From a virus, in the IMG/VR virus record IMGVR_UViG_3300007541_000020, positions 1 to 64,000 of that record: a DNA stretch of 64,000 nucleotides. One strand, written 5' to 3'. The notes beneath the pieces are model-generated. The model searched no databases. It was given only the letters and a program-made list of their open reading frames with translations, and had not been told where the DNA came from. Positions 1 to 12,000 of this stretch are shown one piece after another (position 1 is the first letter of the stretch; every line of letters starts with the position of its first letter). The translations under genes were made by a program, and so were the position numbers.

Positions 1-3000
1 ATCGTAAAAAAATCAGTACCTCTCGGCATCATTGGAACAGATACTAGCGCAGATCTTTTTACAGCGGAAGATGTTGCATGTGATGCCGCATTGATTGCAA
101 TAAAAGCATCAAAGGTAAATATTGATTCATGGAAGCTTGCTGGAGATGACGCGAATCCATTAATGAACCAAGCCGCAAAATTTATGGATGCGGATGATTT
201 TAGTTTTTTTCTCGAAGATAGCATCGCATATAATTACATATCCGACGTTGGCGGAGGAAAAAAAGACGAGCCTCTAATGGTTTTCTCTGGAAGAAGTTCT
301 GGGTTTCATAATAGTCACGAAAATAATAACAGAATTAGAAACCTTGGGCCCGCATATGGGGTTAAGGTTGCTTATTCGCAAGGAGGGGTGATAAAATATT
401 TATGGATAAGAGGGGCGTTTGTTATTGCAGATCAAGATTGGGATCTTAGATATTCAACAACTCTTGATAACATCGAAGATCCTGAAAACTCACAAGTCTC
501 TGAAGGCTCTTTATTTTGTCAGAATACAATAATGTCGGGAGATTCAGGGTCTGTAATTTATGCATACACAAATACATTTGTAAGAAATAGCGACGGATCA
601 CCTCACAAATTAATTGTGCCTCAAGACGAAGCTATATTAAAAGAATTAAATCGAACTGCAGATGTAAATGGAAAATGGACAAAAACATTGACTGAAGTCA
701 TGCAAGATTTGGGCATAGGAGCGACGACATCCCACACTTATTATGACTTCGGACCGCATGTTGCACAAAAAGTAGATACAAGCTCATTATCTGAGAGTAG
801 TGTTCTTGCAGCCTTAAAAGCTCAAACACTTGATCCAGATGGAAACAAAGGGACAGAAAAACATTGGAGGATCGCTGGACAGGCTTTTGCAGCAGAGATT
901 GTTACACAACAAATTATTAATGAAGAAGGCGAGGATGAAATAATTCAATACTCTACAAGGGGTTTTTGTCAACCAATGCACAGAATCGCCAATTTATTAA
1001 ATATTAAAGAATGGGACGGAAATTTAAATAATGTAAATTATAATGTAAGAGAGGATAACTCTTATGTAGAAAGTTTAGTTTTTTCAAAGGGTTTGAGTGA
1101 TGTATATAATATATCTTTAAATCAAAAAAATTATTATCAAGCGGGAGGCATCGCAAAAGCAGAGGGCAGGGAATATACTGCAGCTATAGAAGCAAAAACA
1201 AATTTAACAAAAAGCAATTACCCATTCGATGAGACTATGCCTCCATTGTCAGAATGGATGACATTTGACAGTTTTGATATAGAGGTCGCAGAAGGGGGGT
1301 CTGTTCAGTCTGGACTTAATAATCCCAGAAAATACCCAATTTGGCTAAAATTAAATAATCTATCTATTGATTTATCAAAACTGCCAGAAGAAGTTTTGAG
1401 AATGCCTACAGGCGCCATGCACATGGATGCCGTATTAATGGATGCAAATGCAGTATTCAATGTAGAGGATTGGTACACCGATACAAAATTGTCAGGAATG
1501 CCTGATCAGGGGCTGTTTTATCATGGTGAAAACTCTACCACAAAAGCCTATGCCTCTTGGAGGATTTTTTCTCGTGCGGGAGAAATAGCATCCAAAGATA
1601 CAGTAAGTAAAAGTTACCCTTTATACTTGAAAGAGTTTGATGGAAAAACGAAATTTAAAGGTTATCAAATAAAGTTTCCATTAGGAGGTGGCATTGGATA
1701 TAATTTTGATTTAGATCAAAATTCCCAAACATATAGTTTTAATAAAGAGAAAACAGGGCTTTCAGTATATTTTCAATATTTGCCGTGGACTATTTCTGGA
1801 AACTCTATTTCATTTAATGCTACACCTGGCGACATTGAGTCTTGGCTAGGAACCAAGCCTCTGAAATTAGTTTTTGTTTTGTGGAAAAACGATACATTTG
1901 ATGCGGGGACTTCTACAAGAATAGGAAGAAGTGTGAATTTTAGGAGAAAAACTCAATCATACCTGATACAAACCACAGCAATTGCTGATGATATAACTTC
2001 GGCAGATTTAGTATCTTACACTCCTGGGTTGCAAGAATCAGATGATAAATTAAGTAGATACGAATCATTAGATCTAGCTCAAAGAAAATTAAGAATTTTA
2101 TTTGATTCAGATCATTTGGGTGGGCCAAATCCAAACAAAGGAATTAAGGATTCAAATGGTTTAAATGTTGGCAATAAGTTCAAGTGTCAGCAGATAAAGT
2201 TGAGCGAGAGCGCTGGCAAATATACATACAAATTTGAGACCACTCCAATAGCAACAAAAGGTTTTCAGGAGTTAATGCCTGGAGCTGTATTAACAATAGA
2301 CTGGAGCGATGCTCCAGATCATCCAGTTGGAATAAGCACAACCAATGATGGCACGCACGGAGGCGGAGATTTATATAGTGAAGTAGAAATAGATCTGGCA
2401 ACAAAAACTACAAAATGTTATTTCAAAATGGCTGATACCTTGGGTGGAGAAAACTACTCTCCAGACCCACAAAACCCTGGACTTAAGGAATTCAGGACGA
2501 CCACAAAACTAGATTTTTATGTATATTGTACAAATCATCCAGGAATGGGATTTCCGTTACAATTTATAGATATTCAAGATGGTCACAAAGAGTTATATAT
2601 AAACTCTTGGATGCCTAAGAAGATATTCTTGCCAATTAATCACGTAGGCCCAGGCGGAGCAACAATATTATGGAACTCATTAGATAGATCTAGTGATGTT
2701 TTGCCTGTTGTAAATTTAGAACCTAACACCAAATTTAGCGCAAGACAAATGTACTGGACTGCAAATGCCGCTGGATTTTCATCATACAACGGGTGGAGGC
2801 ATCCGTACAATCCATGGAGAGACAACTGGTCTTTGGAATCAAGTGATGCCAATTTGGCAAAATGTCTTGCTTACGGGGACTGCGAAGATTTACAAGAAGG
2901 AGAAAGAACTATTTATGTAGATGACGCAGATCTTGAAATTGATGATGATTACTACACTAATCAAGTAAAGTTTAATTTGCATGGTCGCGGCTGGGAGGCA

Positions 3001-6000
3001 AATGATAAAGTTAATGATTTAACTTATTCTTTAGACAATCAATGGATTATACTTGAAGAGAATAAAATTCAAAGAGGCGATGTCTTTGAAGTTGTTGTAC
3101 TTGGGGATGTCAAAAGTTTTGGATTACATGAAGATTGGTTTAATGAAAATAATGAATTAAAATCTTTTTCTAGAAATAAAGATAAATGGGCAAAAAATTA
3201 TTTAGCCGCATATAAAAGTTCATTCTCTTTCGGAATCAAGAACATTTCTTATCCATCCTGGATTGACTGCAAATGGTATCATACTTTTGACGGATCTTCG
3301 ATTGATACAATATCTGGTCTCAACAAGCCAATTAGTAATCCAAGTGTAATGGTTAATACATTTGCTAATTTGGTCAACATTTTAGATCATAGAAGTTTCA
3401 ATATCGCACTTAGCGATTTCTCTAATGCTGAAATCATGGAGCAAATTTTTGCAAACTCAAGAATAAGCTCGGATTTGCAAAAAATTGTTTTTGATAGTAA
3501 TTATCAAATAACAAATGGCATCGCAGAAAATTTGGCAGAATTAGCCGAGAGATCTGGGTGTCAATTGGAAATAAAGCAAGCAAATCTAGCAAAATATAAT
3601 GCTAAGTTTGATGAATTTGCAATAGTAGAAAGAGCATTAGATCCTACAGACACAACAGTTATTTTTGCAGAAAGCTCTGTTGATTTTGAAGTAGGGGTAG
3701 AGATTAGATTTTTAAAAGACAAAACCTTCGAAAACGGTGATATAATAACAGCGGGAAGCGTTGTAGGAATATCTGCATATACTGAAGGAAGCCTAAACTT
3801 TCAGATAAATTATTTGGAGGCTGCTAGAAACATCTCTACTTCAGAGTTGGATGATTTATATGAGTTTGTAAACGGAGATAAGCCCGTGCTATATTTCAAT
3901 GGAACCAGCTTGCCAACTTTAGATTTACAGCAAAGACTTTTGGCTGCTGGAGTTGTAGCCCATATTGGAAGGTCCAGCTCTTTAGGAAAGATAAAAGATT
4001 TAACAAAATATTTTGCAGGTCAAACTGTAAACAGTGAAGACTTAAATTATTTAATAAGATTAATTAATCAGAGAGGAATCGACAAGAATGCTGATTTTAC
4101 AAAATTTTGTTATAATGCAAATGTGCCTAATTTAGATTTGTCAAGTATTCAATTAGAGTCTCCTGATTTTACAAAAATGTTTCAAGGAAGCATTATTTCT
4201 GGATTAAAGCTGCCAAAGGTACTTAACAGTGCATATTCTGTAAAAGACATGTTCGAGTCTTCAACCATAACAGCTAATTTGGATTTAGAAGGCATCGTTG
4301 ATGTAGGAACTAAAAGTGTAGAGAGTTGTTTTTATAACACAACAACATCGTTTCCAATTGATATAACATCTTGGAAATTTAGCGAAATTAAATTGTTTGA
4401 ATACATGGATGAGTTTATTATCAATTCTTATCTGAATGACTTTAAAGTATCACAAGTTTCTAAAACTATTCTTTTAAATTCTGCCGATTTTTGGTTTAAA
4501 AGTTTAAACATAACAAATGTAAGAAAAGTTGGGCGATCCACATACAGAACTTACGAAGATACAACCAATGGGCTTTATATTCCTTATGAAGACGATACTG
4601 AATGGAATAATTTTAATCAAATCTTGGTAGCTTTCGGAGAAGAAGACATTACGGATCCAGATTTTTTTATGAAACCAGCAGGGAAAATTTATGCAAGTTG
4701 GTTTGAGATGGATCATTCTCCGAATTACAACACATGGTCTTGGAGGAATGATGGAGGGCAGGATTCCTATGATTTTAACGGATCTTGGGATGTTGGCAAA
4801 TCTTTAATAGTAAATTTGCCCTACGACGACAATGACACAAATTATGATGATGCAATATCTGGCTTTGGATATTTCTCTTATGAAGAAGAAGAAAATGAAT
4901 GGAATCACCTTAATGGAATCCCTACAAATACATATTCCACTAGATCCACCCACCTACGTTTAAATCAGGAAACCGATAAATTTGAAATAGTTAATGCATA
5001 CAAAAATATAGTTACTGTAATTTCTGATGCAGGAAATTATACTGGAGGATTTAATGGAACTTTTTCACCAACTCCAGACTTATTTCAAGACGGAAAAGGT
5101 ATTCAGAAGTACATAACGCAGACAAACGGACTAGAAGTTTTTACATCTCATATAAAAATGGAACTTTCGGATGGAAATATAGATGATCCAACACCACTGG
5201 ATGTTTATAGATTGAGCTTTTTTGTTCATTTAGGAAAATATTATAATAGCGAATCTAAATTATTTAGTTACAATAAATACAAAGGAGCCTACGGCAAATT
5301 TCCATTAGTTATTTTTAAATTTGAGAAAAGATCCGCTGATTTTACTGAAGCCGAGAAATTAGAAATATATAATTATATAGAAACATTAAATATAAAAGAT
5401 TATGCAGTTTCTCCGACAAATCCACGTTATGCTATTACCAATAAGACATATGCAAATCAATCTCCATTTTTATTTGGGCCGAAAATAGCAGATAAATATT
5501 TAACAATTTCAGAGCAACTCTCCGATACGGGAGACGCTGGTAGGCCAGCAAGATTCCATAGTAAAAATGTAAGTCTTGGGGAAGGTGGTGGCGGAGATGT
5601 TGAAGTGTACGATGTTAAGACCAAATCTTACCCTTATAATTTATTGTCAGAAAATAAATTGACCGAAAAAGATGAGGTTCATATTCCTGTTCCATTTGTT
5701 GAGTATAATAACTGGAATCATGCAACACAATACGATCACAGTTATCCATTGATGCTTAGATGGCAAGGTGTAGAAGAAGATATACATCTAAGATTTCTAG
5801 GAAATTACATCCAGCAAATGGGTGGTAACCCAATGTTTGATTTTTCGATTAAAAATAAAAATGTAAAGTCCGAGCCAGCTCAAATATATATTATTGCTGA
5901 TGGCACTGAAGTTCTTGGCGAAAGATATTACATCACAGACGGATCGCAAGTTCAAGCTATAGAATTAGAAGAGCAAAATATTTTAATATTAGTATTGGGT

Positions 6001-9000
6001 ATTGAGGTATTGGATGTAAATGCTGTAGAGTCAAACCAAATCACGCAAAGATTAGAGGCATGGGTTGATGACATGCTTACAATCACTCAGCCATTTCCAG
6101 AAATGGATCCTAGTTACTTTGATATTGATTATTCAAATCTAGAAAATACCTTGCGAGATGCTATAAATTCAACAAATAATTTTGAAATATTTTTTGCTGG
6201 TTGGAACGTAACAAATCGTCAACAAGTATCTTTAACTCTTTTTTACCCAAAATGGAGTGCTGATTTTAATGCAGGAACAAGTCCATTAAGTAGCTTAAGT
6301 TTGTACAAAGACGCGGATAGAACCATACCTGCAGATAGTGTTATGAATTATGTAATAGGAGGAAGCACTCAATATTTGATTCGATTGTATTATAAGTGGT
6401 CTTATTCTTACGACACTCAAGATTTTGTGAGGCCTGGATCATTAATAGTCTTAGATTCTTCAACAGCTAACATTACATATACAACAAACACGACCAATAA
6501 TTCTACCACAACTATTACTCCAAGTAATATATGCATGGTTGTTAAAGTAGATAAAGATAATATTTATTTTGTAAAAACTGGCGACACCGTCGATGTGGGT
6601 GGAGATTCTATTAATTATGGCGTGCATGATAATAACGACTTTTCTGGGTTTGCATTCAAGGCTCCAAATGCAGGGATGTCTCCTACTGTCGATTTGATAA
6701 TTACTGGTGGAACAGCAGAAGAGCCAACATATGCAAGGCATTTAGAATACCCCTCCTTGCCCAGGGGGGAAAGAAACACTACTTTCCACAAAATAACTCC
6801 TAGAATAATGCATGTAGACCAATCATGGACTTCTGTAACAAACCGAGGTTGGGAAGAAAACAAACTATACTTTACTGCCCAGAAAACTAATGGAGAAACT
6901 TCAGATGGAGTAATAGTATTCCATCCAATAAGAGAGGGAGAAGATGAGGGCAAACTTATCGACAAATATCCAATTGGAGAAACTGAAAAATTACTTGGAG
7001 TAAAGGGTACATATGCGCTTTATATTGATGGCGATGATTTTAAGGATACCGAATTTTATCAGGCAGAATTAGAATCTGAATATGAATCAGTAATAGATAT
7101 TCCAGCGATTGATTCGAGTAAATACGAAGAATATCCTGCTCCAAAATCAAACTTAGGCCATTACAAGGGGGGGTTTGGAAGTAAATGGGTTATTATGAGT
7201 TACGATCCACTGCAAGATGGTTTTACAAAAATTAGAGGAAAGTATACCGAAGGAAATGACGAGGTATTGAGCTCCGCTCCTTTTCAAAAATTCAATCATA
7301 TAATAGGATTGGTTCCCAATGGAGAGTATAATGATCCATACGACCCAGGAACAGATTCTTTTCGAGACAGTTTGGATAGTGACTTCGACGGATATCCAGA
7401 TATAATTGATCCAGCACCTTTTGATCAAAGTGTGCCAGGAAACACGATTATTACTCTAGAATATTATGATTCAGGAGAATATCAAAATGCATATGCTAGT
7501 TTTGGCCTAGGCTCGTACAAAGGAGAGTTTGCAACTTCAAGCAGGATGGATTCAGATGTACATACAATAAATATGTTCAATGATGACCCTTCCAATATTA
7601 CACAAATGTATAATTGGAACGCTGGAACAAACCAAGTTACAATAGCATTGGTTGCGGGCGATCTCGAACTTCAAGAAGATTGGGAAAACATGGCTTTACC
7701 TAGTCCAACTAGTGAGGTGGAATATATTCAAACAAATGATGGATTTGGTATACCAAATGGAGTTTCTATTAATTGGGGAGATGGAGACGTTACAGATGCT
7801 AATGTAAACAATGCAGATTCCTATGTAGAAGAAACTAAAGAATTAAATGAGCAGATTGGCCCCAGAGATTCTTGGAAATATAATGGAACATATCGAATAT
7901 ATTTCTTTAAACACATATATCAAGATGCAGGGGACAAAACCGTAACCATAACAGGACCCTTAAAGCATTTCACAATAATGGCCGACGACATCGGACAAAT
8001 CGGCACAGATGAGAGAGATAATGCTAGATATCTAGGGCTTGTTTCGAAAAATTTACTAAATAATAGTGAGTATTTAAATTGGACAGAATCTAATTTTAGA
8101 ATAAAAGGAATGAGTGTTATTGGCGGAGCTGATACATTGTCTTTGGGTTCTCCTTTTTACTCTATATTTCCAAGAGATTTTTTTGATAGCGACAGGGACG
8201 AAGTTATTGAAGCCCATGTTGATGAAATTTCATGGATATCAGAACCTATTTTATACCAACATGCGAGACCAAGTGTGTGGACACTTCCTTCTGATATAAC
8301 TTTTAGGTCTTACATTTGGGAAACTAATTGGGGAGGAACTAGCCAAGAGGGAGTTTCTAATGATTACATAGATCAAACATGGCATGCTAATAATTATAAA
8401 TTTTCATCATATTTTATAAATGACTTGGGGGTACCTGCAGGGTTAACCAATAATCAATGGAGGGAAACCTTTTATCAGGGAGAGATTAGCGATTCAGCTA
8501 TAACACTTCCGACTCCTCTTCCTATAATGACATCTTTGTTGAGCACTTATCCTTATGGATCAGAAGCTGACAGGTATTCCAACGGAGATTTGCAATCAAT
8601 ATGGGTAAAGAATCAAAGCCATTTGCCACAAAGCGACTTTTTTGATTGGGACGAGAGTAGCGCAGTAGTTGCAGGAGATATGATTGGATGCCTGGGTCAG
8701 GAACTTAGCTTGACGCCCCAAATATTGATTGATAATATCTCTGATAATAACGAAGAATTTTTGGAAAAAATTAAAGATGCCGTGGGCAGTGGCAATACCC
8801 ACAATTTAGAAACCGAGTTCGGATATCTTTATTATGAGATGCATATTGACAGAAACAAAAAAGCTCCAGATGGGATTCTTAAAGACGAAAATGGTCAAAC
8901 TACAAACACAATGACCGCATTGGGTTTGGAAAGCGCCACAGAAACAGATTATATTGACTTTGATGGCACACAAACAAATGGCACATACTTAGCCTATGGA

Positions 9001-12000
9001 AACCAACAGTTTTTATCTGATTTAAAATACCATTATTTTAAAGAATCTGATAAAACATTAAAATCTGTAGATCATAAATATGATAGATTTAGGGTACTAT
9101 GGTTGCCATCTATAGGAGACCAAGAAAAAATAACAGTTACATTAACTGGAGACGGAACCTCAAATGTAGCCACTCTTTTTGAAGCAGCGGCTGCCAGTCA
9201 AGTCTATGAAAATAGCGATATCAAATCAACCGTTCCATCTCAAATTAGCGGCCACAACCCTTTGTTTAGTGTTCCTGTAATATACTCTTCAATTATACTT
9301 CCTTCTGATTGGACATGGGAATTGGAATTAAAAATAGATTTATACTTGAACGAAAAACACATGTTCAAGACCAGAAAGTTAATTAATGGAAATCATGTAG
9401 AAACCAAAACATGCCCATCTGAAACCTGGATAGTATTAGAAAGAAATAATACCGAAATCACAGTAGTTCCAAATAACCTGAAATCTATATTTAACAAAAA
9501 TGAAAGTCATCTTAAGAATGACTCTTTACATCAAAGAGTCATGACTCAAACTGAAGGTTTAAATTCTACTGCATTTGCGGGGCAAGATCAATTTTATAAC
9601 CTTCTTGAGTCACATGAACGATCAAGCAATGAAGATTACGGTCATGCTACTGACGGATCATTTGTTCTAAATCATGATATATCGAGTTTGCCTTTGGTTC
9701 ATCTTTTGTCTTCCCATAATCACACTGATTTTAGGCAATGGAACAACACTTCATCTAATCCAATATCAAATTTTGTCACATGGAATGACAATCCAGTATT
9801 ATTAAATAATATTCATTATATATCTTTTGGATATGGCCTATTGAATTGGTTTAATGAAACTAGATCGGCTCCAACTAGAGATACGGAAATTTCAGCATTG
9901 GCTTGGAATAAATTAAAAGCTGATGGAAATGTTCCTAGCAGTTTGAGTTATTCTTATGAAAGCATTGGGTATGCAGATAGCACAACATATCAAGCTGGAG
10001 AGCATCCATTGAATGGATCATTTGAAGGCTTAATCAGGAATGATCTCAATTTAGGTAAAAAGATTGTAAAATATCATAACTATGGAAATCCTCATACTGG
10101 ATTTGGTGTATTTTTTAATCAAACAAGAAAAGAGGTTGTTGATTGGAGCTGGGGTAGTTACACGGCTCAAAATAAGCATATAGATGGAACCACTAATCAT
10201 ATTGCAACAAATTATTTTTCATCAGTGGGAATGTTTGAACCTATTTTAACAAGTCGACATACCGCAGGATTAAGAAATAGATTTGTGCCCAACTCGAAAG
10301 TTTACAATGAAATTCAAAATCCGTTCTTTGATCCTTCTATATTATCAGAGGACAAAATTGTAGTAGCAAGAGCTGAAATTATTCAACCAAGTTACTCATG
10401 GCAAGACCCCCCAAGCGAATGGGCTGACGTAAGTGCGACTTTAAAATATCTCGATATTATCGATAGATATAAAAATGAAGAAGGAGTGATGAAATTGCTT
10501 GAAGATGCTCATGCAGCGGGAGTTTATTTTGACGGCAGACGCTCCAAAATTGATAGTTCTCCATATGTCCGTCTCGGAGGTGGTCATCAATTTACATTTA
10601 AGGATTTAATTAAAGATGCATCTATCGAAACTAAACCGCAATTGATTAAAATTACTAAAACTTGGACTGGTACAGGAACCGAGCCTGTTGACTATGGAGC
10701 GTCTCAAATAGCCGTGCCGCTTGGATTGATAGAGGGCGGCTCAAAGATAGTTTTAGGTATATTACAACAGGATGTCGCCGCTGGGCTGATTATCAATGAC
10801 GGAGTTATTGGTTCATATCATTTAACAAATAATTTATTTAATTTAACTCCAAGTATGAGGCGAACGAATTGGGATGTTTATGACCCTTCATATTATCTCC
10901 ATCTCGACGGAATTTCTGTAATAGTCGTGTTTAACGTTTCTGACAGAGGGGACATTTGGGAAGTTTATAAAGAAGATTTATACGAATGGAATGTAAGTTA
11001 CATTGATAGCAAGAAACCGTTAAAGTTAAAATTAAAACTTTCCGAAAGAGGGTCATTTTGGGAAAAAACTAAGCCAAAGCACCACGATCCAGAAATTACA
11101 AACACAAATCAAACTAGAAAATATTTTGGATTAGATTGTTCTCAATCAATGAAAGTTTTGGCACCAACATTGTCAGCAAGTAACAGGTATAATGAAAACG
11201 AATATATTCAAGATTATACATGGAGCAATGTATCCGCAGATCTAAGCTCAATAACGCTACCAGCAAAATCTAGCAATAATGATGGAGACCAAGCTCATTT
11301 CACAATGAATTACATGATAAGTGCAGGTCAAGGAAACTTAATTCCAGCTGGTGCATTTAATTCTTATGGATGCAATGATATGGTTACATTAAAAGATGAG
11401 CTTCGGTCGAACAATCCGATCCCTTTTCGCTCTAATTCTTATACTTTCTCATCGCTTGGATACAATAAAAGGAATGATGGTTATTTATACAATTATCCGT
11501 TTGAACAACGAATATTCATTGGGTATCAGGGTTTGAATTTTAATGGAGCAGCTGGTTACAATAACATTAAAACAGGATTACCTCCTTTTTTCGTGGGAAG
11601 ATTTCCTGCAAGAAAAATTTCTGAGCTACAAGGCACATCCGTAATTTTTAGATGTCAGTCGGCTAGTGAAACTGGGAAATTTGTACAAAAACCACTTTCT
11701 ATTGTAGAGAGAATTAGTCATAAAAATCAAATTGCTATAGGTGCTTCAAACAAAAATTCATTAAATACAAATTATAATGATTATAATTTATCAAATTTTT
11801 CAGAAAGTTTAATGTTCTTTGCAGATGACTTATCAAATCCATCAAACAGTGGAATAGGAAGTGGACTAAACAAAAAAAATAAAGTAGAATATGTTGATCT
11901 CAGCAAAATGGTTATCTTTAATGGAGCAAGCAGAATGCTGGGGGGATTTTTCAACAATCTAATTATTGATGACATTGACTTGAGTTCTATAGACATAACA

